Of a stretch of DNA of 10,574 nt, positions 4,811 to 10,574 are shown piece by piece. This DNA is from an uncultured Verrucomicrobium sp. (GTDB taxonomy: Bacteria; Verrucomicrobiota; Verrucomicrobiia; Methylacidiphilales; GAS474). Each line of letters starts with the position of its first letter. Position 1 is the stretch's first letter. Under the pieces are notes generated by a model. It searched no databases. It had not been told where the DNA came from and worked only from the letters and a program-made list of their open reading frames with translations. Where the stretch lies: NCBI GenBank assembly GCA_903889845.1, contig CAISZB010000093.1:1-10574 (forward strand), read 5' to 3'. Made by a program: the position numbers and the translations under genes.

Positions 4811-5728
4811 TTACTTCTTCGCACCGTCGCGGCGCAGGAGTTCCTTGCGGGCTTCCTCCAGGACCAGGCGCTCGTCCCGCGTGAGGCTTTGCATCCCGGT
4901 CTTGGAAATTTTCTCGAGGATCGGGTCGATCGACTGGTGGCGCCGGTTCTCTTCCGCCTTCTTCTGCGTCAGAACGGCGGCGGCCTTGGCCCGCTCGCGC
5001 TCCGCCTTGGCCCGCTCCTGCTTCTCGCGCAGAGCATTGAGCCATTCCCCCAGGAAGGGAAACCGAATGGCGAGGTAGGTGACGGCGAGGGCCGACCACA
5101 ACACCAGGATATCGATCCAGGCATGGCCCGCGACGTCGATCAGCGTCGAGACCGCCGCGAAGCCGAGCGCCATCCACTTCGCCGGAACGCCGAAGAGAAG
5201 CATCGGGGCCTCCGGAAAGATCAGGGCGAAGGCGACGAAGAGGGCGAAGTCGATATTCATCGCCCCGTTGTAATCGAGCGGATGCCCCGTCATGAGGGCG
5301 ACACCGCACAAAAGCAGCGCCGGGGCGACCGTCAGGCCGAGGTAAAGCAGGAGGAAGGAACGCCGCCCGATCGCCCGCTCCACCGTCCGCCCGAAGAAAA
5401 AGAGCATCAGGATGACGAAGATGAAGAACGGCGAGAGGGCGTTGACGAAGGGATAGGTCAACAGCTGCCAGACCCAGCCGTGCCGCATCACATCGGACGT
5501 CGAAAGGGAGAAAAGCCGGACCGCGAGCCCGCCCACATTGAAGGCGCTGGCCAGCGCCAACGCGACCCAGGCCCCGACATAGGCGGCGACCAACGTCTCC
5601 GTGACACGAAAGGGCCGCCCCCCCACGTGAAAGAGAGGGTCGTCGTCCGAAGTCTGCATCCAGGCGGCCATGTCCCCCTCAATTTGCGCCGAAAGGGCAT
5701 CTGCGGCAAATCCAATTTTGGCCTCCAT
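4811..5728 (-). CDS. Rhomboid-like membrane protein, probable pseudoprotease
   Basis: This protein of about 305 residues has a soluble N-terminus, about six hydrophobic segments between residues 45 and 222, and a charged tail. Rhomboid features include WQLLTYPFVNA (about 87), where L1 enters TM2, and FFGRTVERAIGRRSFLLLYLG (about 111-131), equivalent to the usual E...G...FL..Y. The place where TM4 should carry the catalytic GxSG reads YNGAMN (about 153-158), with no serine. VAGHAWIDI (about 199-207) keeps a His near the TM6 position. The tail has an ERAKAERERAKA helix, then SIDPILEKISKTGMQSLTRDER, a conserved C-terminal motif of bacterial rhomboid-like proteins (DUF6576 type, from memory). The start is uncertain: ATG at 5728 is chosen, ATG at 5668 has the better GAGGGGG site, and a TTG at 5770 is possible. 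Confidence 0.75.
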   Translation of the reverse strand: MEAKIGFAADALSAQIEGDMAAWMQTSDDDPLFHVGGRPFRVTETLVAAYVGAWVALALASAFNVGGLAVRLFSLSTSDVMRHGWVWQLLTYPFVNALSPFFIFVILMLFFFGRTVERAIGRRSFLLLYLGLTVAPALLLCGVALMTGHPLDYNGAMNIDFALFVAFALIFPEAPMLLFGVPAKWMALGFAAVSTLIDVAGHAWIDILVLWSALAVTYLAIRFPFLGEWLNALREKQERAKAERERAKAAAVLTQKKAEENRRHQSIDPILEKISKTGMQSLTRDERLVLEEARKELLRRDGAKK

Positions 5729-5789
5729 TTTACCCACGGGGGATCGAAGGAACTTGCCATGGCGGGGCAAAACCGGGGAAATTACCCGG

Positions 5790-6284
5790 ATGCCCGTTTA
5801 TCCGATTTGGGGAGCCCTGGCTCCCGAGCAAGCGCACGATATTTTCCTCACCGCGCAGGAGACCCAGAAGAAGCTCTACAAGACCGGCCTGGAAACCCTC
5901 TCCAAATACATGGGCCAGCGCCCGAACCGCGTCCTGGAGATGCCGAAGACGGAGCGCCACGCCGCCTGGGCGAAGCTCCTGGCCCACCCGCAGCTGGAGC
6001 CCCTCGGCTTCAATTTCCTCTGCCACTGGCTGATCGAGAAGCAGAGCCCCCTCCTCATCGCGTGGCTCGACGCCCTGGGCGTCCCGCACGACGGCAAGGG
6101 CGTCGTCGAGAACTTCCCCCCCGCCCCGTCGAAGGAGAAGCTGGCCGCCGCGCTGGAAGTGATCCTGGCGAAGTGGGACGCGAAGACCGTCTCGATCTAC
6201 CTCCGCACCTTCAACGAGATCGACGGCGTCGCCTGGGCCGATCTGGATGCGCTGATCGCCGCCGATCCGCGGCTGGCGCTCTAG
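5790..6284 (+). CDS. Conserved hypothetical protein, 164 residues
   Basis: I cannot name a family with certainty. The protein begins MPVYPIWGALAPEQAHDIF and looks all-helical. Residues 1-60 form an amphipathic region (KKLYKTGLETLSKYMGQRP), the middle has FLCHWLIEKQSPLLIAWLDALG (about 72-93), and the end repeats a helix-rich pattern (AALEVILAKWDAKTVSIYLR and WADLDALIAADPRL). No signal peptide, membrane helix or catalytic motif is visible. I recall similar small cytoplasmic proteins in Verrucomicrobiota. The ATG at 5790 follows GGGGAAA; the open frame back to 5670 runs into the divergent rhomboid-like gene. Codon use is the strong G/C-third-position pattern of the core genes, so it is probably a resident gene. 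Its stop is shared with the convergent crtI. Confidence 0.7.
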   Translation: MPVYPIWGALAPEQAHDIFLTAQETQKKLYKTGLETLSKYMGQRPNRVLEMPKTERHAAWAKLLAHPQLEPLGFNFLCHWLIEKQSPLLIAWLDALGVPHDGKGVVENFPPAPSKEKLAAALEVILAKWDAKTVSIYLRTFNEIDGVAWADLDALIAADPRLAL

Positions 6285-7801
6285 GAACGATACACCACCC
6301 TCGGCTCCGGCACCACCCGGTCCAGCACCTTCGCGCTCGACAGCACCCCCGGGACACCCGCGCCGGGATGGGTTCCCGCCCCGGCGAGGTAGAGGCCGTC
6401 GATATCCTCGGAGACGTTGTGGGGGCGGAACCAGGCGCTCTGCGTCAGCGTCGGCTCGAACTGGAAGGCGGCGCCGAGGTGGACCCGCTGTTCCCGTTCC
6501 AGGTCCTCCGGCGTCGAGATCCGGCGCGTCACGATGTGCCGCCGCAGCTCGGGACAGCACTGCTCCTCCACCGCCTTCAGGATCGCCTCGGCGTAGGGCT
6601 CGGCCTTCGCCCGCCAGTCGATGCGGCCCAGCCGGTTCGGCACCGGAGAGAGGACGTAAAAGGCCTCGCACCCGGCGGGGGCGAGGGCGGGATCGGTCCG
6701 CGTCGGCGCGTGGAGATAGAGGGAGAAGTCGTCGGCCAGCACCTTCCGCTCGAAGATATCGGCGAGGAGTTCCCGGTAGCGGTCGGTCAGGAGGAGGGTG
6801 TGGTGGGCCAGATCGGGATAGGTTCGATCCGTGCCGAAGTAGAGGACGAAGAGCCCCATCGAATAGCGCATCCGGTCGAGCCGCGCGTCGGTCCACCGCT
6901 TCCGCGCCCAGGCGGGGAGGAGCTTCCGGTAGGTCGTCGCCGTGTCGGCGTTGGAGACGACGACCCTCGCCCCCAGCCGCTCCCCGTGGACCTCGCCCTC
7001 GTCCCGCAGCCGGACCCCCTCGACGGCGGGCCGCTTCTTTCCTTCCGCCTTCGCGACCAGGATTTCCTCGACCGGCGCATTGAGCCGCAGCGTACCGCCC
7101 ATTTCCTCGAAAAGCCGGACCAGCGCCCCGACCAGCGCCCCCGTCCCGCCCATCGCGAAGTGGACCCCCCACCGCTTCTCCAACGCATGGATCATCGCGT
7201 AGATCGAGGTGACGGCGAAGGGATTCCCGCCGACGAGGAGGGAGTGGAAGCTGAAGACCTTCCTTAATAGGGGATCTTTAATATGCCGTGCGACGAGGGC
7301 GTGAACGGTCTCGAAGGAGCGGAGCCGGACCAGATCGGGCGCGACGCGGGCCATGTCGCCGAGGGTGGAGAAGGGCTGGTCGGCTAGGTCGACGAAGGCA
7401 CGCTGCAGGATCGCCTCGGCCTGCCGGGCGAAGGCCTTGTACCCCTCGACGTCCCCGGGGCTGATCCGGGCCACCTCGGCGACGATCTCCGCCTCGTCCC
7501 CGGTGTAGTCGAAGCGGCGTCCGTCGTGGAAGAGAATGCGATAGAAGGGGCGGCACGGGACAATCTTCACGTAGTCGGCCGTCTTCTTTCCCGCGAGGGC
7601 AAAGAGCTCGTCGATCAGGAAGGGGGCCGTCAGGATCGTCGGCCCAGCGTCAAAGATGAAGCCGTCCTGCCGCCAGACGGAGGCGCGACCTCCCGGCTGG
7701 TCGCGGGCTTCCAGAAGCGTGGTGCGGTAGCCGCGCGCCTGGAGCCGGATCGCAGCGGCGATCCCGCCGAATCCGGAACCGATGACGATCGCGGGTTTCA
7801 T
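6281..7801 (-). CDS. crtI: Carotenoid (phytoene-type) desaturase CrtI
   Basis: This 506-residue flavoprotein is full length for CrtI. It opens with an FAD-binding Rossmann motif, AIVIGSGFGGIAAAIRLQARG (residues 4-24), then LLEARDQPGGRASVW and FDAGPTI, all characteristic of phytoene desaturases. It closes with DGLYLAGAGTHPGAGVPGVL, the conserved C-terminal CrtI signature. It would introduce double bonds into phytoene, a step towards lycopene-type carotenoids. Because some relatives make C30 carotenoids, a dehydrosqualene desaturase (CrtN-like) is an alternative. The ATG at 7801 places the Rossmann motif at the very N-terminus and lies 8 bp after the cheB stop, without a clear Shine-Dalgarno sequence, which suggests read-through from the cheRB transcript. 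No crtB or other carotenoid gene is in view. Confidence 0.92.
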   Translation of the reverse strand: MKPAIVIGSGFGGIAAAIRLQARGYRTTLLEARDQPGGRASVWRQDGFIFDAGPTILTAPFLIDELFALAGKKTADYVKIVPCRPFYRILFHDGRRFDYTGDEAEIVAEVARISPGDVEGYKAFARQAEAILQRAFVDLADQPFSTLGDMARVAPDLVRLRSFETVHALVARHIKDPLLRKVFSFHSLLVGGNPFAVTSIYAMIHALEKRWGVHFAMGGTGALVGALVRLFEEMGGTLRLNAPVEEILVAKAEGKKRPAVEGVRLRDEGEVHGERLGARVVVSNADTATTYRKLLPAWARKRWTDARLDRMRYSMGLFVLYFGTDRTYPDLAHHTLLLTDRYRELLADIFERKVLADDFSLYLHAPTRTDPALAPAGCEAFYVLSPVPNRLGRIDWRAKAEPYAEAILKAVEEQCCPELRRHIVTRRISTPEDLEREQRVHLGAAFQFEPTLTQSAWFRPHNVSEDIDGLYLAGAGTHPGAGVPGVLSSAKVLDRVVPEPRVVYRS

Positions 7802-7809
7802 GGCCGAGG

Positions 7810-8928
7810 CTAAGCCCCCGCCGCCTTCCGCGCCTGCCGCAGGGCGGCGTTCATCAACGCCTGGGGGAAGTCGCCCAGGGGCAACATCTGGTCGGCGGCG
7901 CCCAACTCCATCGCGGCGCGGGGCATGCCGAAGACGACGCACGTCTCTTCGTTCTGCGCGTAGGTCGGCGCGCCGTTCTGCTTCAGCTTCAGCAACCCCT
8001 CGGCGCCGTCCTTCCCCATGCCGGTGAAGAGCCCGCCGACGGCGTAGGGGGCGGCCCCGGCCTCGACGGCGGAGAAGAACAAATTATCGACCGCCGGACG
8101 CTGGTGCCAGACCGGCTCCCCCTTCGTCAACTCGACCCGGTAGCGCTGGCCGATCCAGCGGAGGATCATGTGGTAATCGCCGGGGGCGACGAGGGCCAGC
8201 CCTGGCTCAACGATGTCCCCATCGACCGCCTCGCGCACTTCCAAGTCGCACAGGGAATTGAGCCGGTCGGCGAAGGCCTTGCTGAAGTAAGGCGGGATGT
8301 GCTGGACGATGCAGACACCCGGGATGTCCCGCGGCAGGCGGATCAGAACCTCCCGCAGCGCCTCCGTTCCGCCCGTCGAGGCTCCCAGGAGGATCGTCTG
8401 CCGGGGATGCCAGCCGGGAGCGCCCGTCGGGCGCCCGGGGACGAGGGTGGGCGCCGGAGCCTGGGTCCGGGCACCGGAGGCCCGGGTCGCGATCGGCGCG
8501 GGCGGCTGGGGCAGGTTCCGGAGCTTCGCCCGGGCGGCGGCCTTCACCTTCTCCACCAACTGCGCGCCCATGTGGCCGACGGAGGAGGAGCCATCCGGCT
8601 TCCCCAACACATCGACCGCGCCGAACTGGAGCGCCTGCATCGCGTAGCCCGATCCGGCCTGCGTGAGGGAGCTGAAGATGATGATCGGCATCGGATGATG
8701 CTTCATCAGAATCTTGAGAAACGTCAGCCCGTCCATCCGGGGCATTTCGATGTCGAGGGTGACGACGTCGGGGTTCAACTCCAGGATCTTGTCCCGGGCC
8801 ACGTAGGGATCGATCGCCGTGCCGACGACCTCAATACCCGAGTCCTTCCCGAGCTGATCGGTCAGCAGACGCCGCACGATCGCCGAATCGTCGACGACCA
8901 AAACCTTGATTTTCTTCTCTGCAGGCAT
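7810..8928 (-). CDS. cheB: Chemotaxis response regulator and protein-glutamate methylesterase CheB
   Basis: This 372-residue protein has both CheB domains. The receiver domain (about 7-125) has the acidic pair D13/D14 in VVDDS, the phospho-acceptor D59 in VTLDIEMPRMDG, and K110 in LGKPDG. A Pro/Ala-rich linker spans about 137-173. The methylesterase domain has the triad S184 (LLGASTGG), H210 (VQHIPP) and D307 (TGMGKDGAEG). It demethylates and deamidates glutamyl sites on chemoreceptors after phosphorylation by CheA, opposing CheR, whose gene is 80 bp upstream. The ATG at 8928 lies directly before the receiver's first strand; the frame stays open upstream only because of GC bias. No clear Shine-Dalgarno sequence precedes it. 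Length and motifs look normal. Confidence 0.96.
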   Translation of the reverse strand: MPAEKKIKVLVVDDSAIVRRLLTDQLGKDSGIEVVGTAIDPYVARDKILELNPDVVTLDIEMPRMDGLTFLKILMKHHPMPIIIFSSLTQAGSGYAMQALQFGAVDVLGKPDGSSSVGHMGAQLVEKVKAAARAKLRNLPQPPAPIATRASGARTQAPAPTLVPGRPTGAPGWHPRQTILLGASTGGTEALREVLIRLPRDIPGVCIVQHIPPYFSKAFADRLNSLCDLEVREAVDGDIVEPGLALVAPGDYHMILRWIGQRYRVELTKGEPVWHQRPAVDNLFFSAVEAGAAPYAVGGLFTGMGKDGAEGLLKLKQNGAPTYAQNEETCVVFGMPRAAMELGAADQMLPLGDFPQALMNAALRQARKAAGA

Positions 8929-9008
8929 GAAACGCGATGGGGGAAAGATAAACCGTACCTGATTTTTCCGACTGTTTCTAGGCTGTTTACACGGGTTAGG
9001 CCGATTTC

Positions 9009-9836
9009 CTAAGGCTTCTGGTAGATCGCCGGACGGATCGCCTTCAGCCCGTGCTGGATCCCCGTCAGGCTCTCCGAATGGCCGATGAAAAGGTACCCCC
9101 CGGGGACGAGCATCTCCGAGAGCTTCGCGACGAGTTGCTCCTGCGTCGGGCGGTCGAAGTAGATCATCACATTCCGACACCAGACCAACTGGAAGGGCTC
9201 CGTGAAGGGATACTTCGGCTGGAGGAGATTGAGGTGGGTGAAGTGGACCGTCTTCCGCACGTCCTCCCGGACCCGGTAATAGCCCGCCCACTCGTCGATG
9301 CCGCGCTGGAAGTAGGTCTTCATCCATTCCGGCCGGACCTCCCGCAGGCGGTCCTCCGGATAGATCGCCTCCCGGGCCTGCGCCAGGATCTTCGTCGAGA
9401 TGTCGGTCGCGTCGATCTTGTACGTCCAGCCCGGGTTCCGGCGGAAGAAGTCGGCCAGGTGGATCGCGATCGAGTAGGGCTCCTCTCCCGAGGAGGAGGC
9501 CGCGCTCCAGACCCGAAGCTGCTTCTTGCCGGTCCGGTTCCCCTCGGTCATCGCCCAGGGAAGGACCGTCTGCTCCATGAACTCGAAATGCTTGATCTCG
9601 CGGAAGAAAAACGTGTGGTTCGTCGAGATCGCGTCGATGAGGTGCGTCAGCTCCTCGCTCCCAGCCCGGCTGTCGAGGAAGGCGATGTAAGCGGCGAACG
9701 ATTCGATCTTCGTCGCCCGGAGGCGCTTCCCCAGGCGGGCCGTCACCAGCTCCCGCTTGTTCGGCCCCAGGTCGATCCGGCTGTATTCGTACACCAGCTT
9801 CCGTATCCGCTCGTATTCCTGATCGCTGAGGTGCAT
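9009..9836 (-). CDS. cheR: Chemotaxis protein methyltransferase CheR
   Basis: This 275-residue protein is a complete CheR. The N-terminal helical domain (about 1-75) ends in ISTNHTFFFRE (70-80), the conserved TTN-T-FFRE motif. The SAM-binding domain has LRVWSAASSSGEEPYSIAI (about 107-125), DATDIS (142-147) and WCRNVMIYFD (219-228), followed by GGYLFIGHSESL. It transfers methyl groups from S-adenosylmethionine to glutamates of chemoreceptors, for adaptation. It is the first gene of a leftward cheR-cheB-crtI run. No pentapeptide-binding C-terminal tail or TPR extension is present. The ATG at 9836 has no convincing Shine-Dalgarno sequence. No receptors, CheA or CheW are in the window, so whether the system controls motility or another output is unknown. 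Confidence 0.96.
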   Translation of the reverse strand: MHLSDQEYERIRKLVYEYSRIDLGPNKRELVTARLGKRLRATKIESFAAYIAFLDSRAGSEELTHLIDAISTNHTFFFREIKHFEFMEQTVLPWAMTEGNRTGKKQLRVWSAASSSGEEPYSIAIHLADFFRRNPGWTYKIDATDISTKILAQAREAIYPEDRLREVRPEWMKTYFQRGIDEWAGYYRVREDVRKTVHFTHLNLLQPKYPFTEPFQLVWCRNVMIYFDRPTQEQLVAKLSEMLVPGGYLFIGHSESLTGIQHGLKAIRPAIYQKP

Positions 9837-9850
9837 GCGTGGGGAGGACC

Positions 9851-9879
9851 ACGGTAAGACGCGCCGGGGCCGGGGTCAA
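9851..9879 (-). promoter_or_regulatory. Possible promoter of cheR
   Basis: On the minus strand TTGACC (9879-9874) is followed after 17 bp by TACCGT (9856-9851). The -35 is good and the -10 is poor. Transcription from here would start within a few bases of the cheR ATG, giving an almost leaderless mRNA, which would fit the missing ribosome-binding site. Weak. Confidence 0.25.
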
Positions 9880-10098
9880 AACCTTTGCGAGTCAGCAGGG
9901 AGACCGGTTATTACCTACCCCGACCCGTGCGACAAGAATGCCGCACCCCCCTTCGGTCGCGGCACGCTGAACGTCGAGCCGAGCCCAACTCATTGCAAGG
10001 GACTCCCCTTTTTTACCTGCTTGCCTCCGCCCGGGTCCCTCCCGTAGTCTACCGGGCTCCGATTCCCGCACGTTGCGGGGACCGAAGGAGGGAATCCC
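9880..10098. other. Intergenic region between cheR and the tRNA genes
   Basis: No gene is supported. It contains an inverted repeat TGCCGC/GCGGCA (9939-9944, 9959-9964), a perfect CCCGCA-cgt-TGCGGG hairpin at 10065-10079 just ahead of the tRNA, and a weak promoter candidate for the tRNA genes (TTGCCT at 10021, 18 bp, TAGTCT at 10045). Confidence 0.35.
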
Positions 10099-10173
10099 GC
10101 CAGGGTAGCTCAGTGGTAGAGCAGGGGACTCATAAGCCCTTGGTCGGGAGTTCAACTCTCCCCCCTGGTACCA
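10099..10173 (+). tRNA. tRNA with anticodon CAT (Met elongator or lysidine-modified Ile2)
   Basis: Complete cloverleaf: acceptor GCCAGGG/CCCTGGT (first pair G-T), D stem GCTC/GAGC, anticodon loop CTCATAA, T arm GGGAG-TTCAACT-CTCCC, discriminator A and encoded CCA. The anticodon is CAT. It lacks the three G-C pairs below the anticodon and the mismatched first pair of initiator tRNA. GACTCATAA followed by CTTGGTCG also resembles tRNA-Ile2 of other bacteria, so the amino acid is not settled. Confidence 0.93.
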
Positions 10174-10189
10174 AAACATTTTAAGAAAC

Positions 10190-10300
<111 letters not shown>

Positions 10301-10574
10301 GAGGTTCACTTTCAGGCCCGTCCGACCCCTTATTTCCGCGGGTTTGCGGCTCTCTCTGTTTCCAAGAGCGCCTGGATTTTCTTCCAGCATGGCCGTTTTG
10401 CGAGCGTCTCTCTCAAACTGATCCAGGTCGTGGTTCACTTTCCCAGTTTTCGGAATACTGAGAAGGTTTTCGAGCAGTTCCAACCGGGTCAGACAACAGC
10501 GGTGGAATTCTCGAACCCGAGTTCCTGCATCTGCGACTGCCAGTCGAGAGAGCGCTCGACAATGAGGTCCTGCA
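10301..10574. other. Right-end region without a convincing complete gene, with short repeats
   Basis: GGTTCACTTTC occurs twice in direct orientation (10303-10313 and 10432-10442). The second copy is followed by CCAGTTTT (10443-10450), repeating the tRNA-Ser 3' end. A minus-strand frame covers most of the region, but its C-terminal part is only the antisense of tRNA-Ser, and it has no good start, so it is not called a gene. Confidence 0.35.
10489..10574 (-). CDS. Possible C-terminal end of a gene entering from the right
   Basis: The minus strand is open from the right edge to a TGA at 10491-10489, giving the last 27 residues of a possible protein that ends QMQELGFENSTAVV. I do not recognise it. 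A stretch this short could be open by chance, but the following sequence shows no other gene on that strand. Confidence 0.25.
   Translation of the reverse strand, partial: QDLIVERSLDWQSQMQELGFENSTAVV

Noticed and set aside
4430..7267. Very long plus-strand open frame (945 codons) across EpsI, rhomboid-like, hypothetical and crtI genes
   Set aside because: Its translation is dominated by R, P, G, E and D, with low-complexity runs, as expected from GC-rich antisense frames. Recognisable proteins occupy the same DNA in other frames.
8929..9879. Upstream extension of the cheB frame through cheR
   Set aside because: CheB's receiver domain begins at 8928, and cheR is clearly encoded in another frame of the same strand. 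The extension is open only because of base composition.
9892..10179. Minus-strand frame over the CAT tRNA (starts MFWYQGG)
   Set aside because: It is antisense to the tRNA gene and has no protein-like features.

Overview
The window looks like chromosomal DNA of a high-GC bacterium, most likely in the Verrucomicrobiota. This rests on three recalled family resemblances: an EpsI-type exosortase-associated protein, a rhomboid-like membrane protein with a characteristic C-terminal tail, and a 164-residue hypothetical protein whose architecture I associate with that phylum. No rRNA or other phylogenetic marker is present, so the assignment is inference. All three tRNA genes encode their CCA ends. 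Several core genes lack an obvious Shine-Dalgarno sequence.

Bases 1 to about 3936 are accessory DNA, visibly less GC-rich than the rest. At the left edge is the start of a probable IS21-type transposase (leftward), with two 19/20-identical direct repeats in front of it. Next is a rightward BrnT/BrnA-type toxin-antitoxin pair. A leftward block then occupies 929-3834: a tyrosine integrase, a 288-residue protein of unknown family (ATGA overlap with the integrase), an excisionase-like helix-turn-helix protein, and a small HUH endonuclease (Rep-like; ATGA overlap with the excisionase). The integrase starts about 100 bp from the 3' end of an intact tRNA-Arg(CCT). This is the classic layout of an element integrated into a tRNA 3' end. 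The right junction is probably at or near 3937; the left junction lies outside the window or is not recognisable. Four copies of CTTGCCAA, in two inverted tandem pairs, straddle the integrase start and are probably binding sites.

Bases 3937 to 10574 look like resident chromosome. After tRNA-Arg come an EpsI-family protein gene (rightward), a rhomboid-like gene (leftward) that appears to lack the catalytic GxSG serine, a hypothetical gene (rightward), and then leftward cheR, cheB and crtI. CheR and CheB form a chemoreceptor methylation/demethylation pair. CrtI is a carotenoid desaturase starting only 8 bases after the cheB stop. The convergent pairs end close together: EpsI/rhomboid are 17 bp apart, and the hypothetical gene and crtI share a palindromic CTAG as their two stop codons.

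The right end carries rightward tRNA genes with anticodons CAT and GCT, followed by about 290 bp with no convincing complete gene but with a set of short direct and inverted repeats beginning at the tRNA-Ser 3' end.

The most interesting part is the integrated element: a compact int / unknown / xis / HUH-rep module with translational coupling, a paired-repeat array over the int start and a palindrome-rich stretch downstream of rep. It may be an integrating rolling-circle replicon, a phage satellite or a filamentous-prophage relative. The window alone does not decide which.
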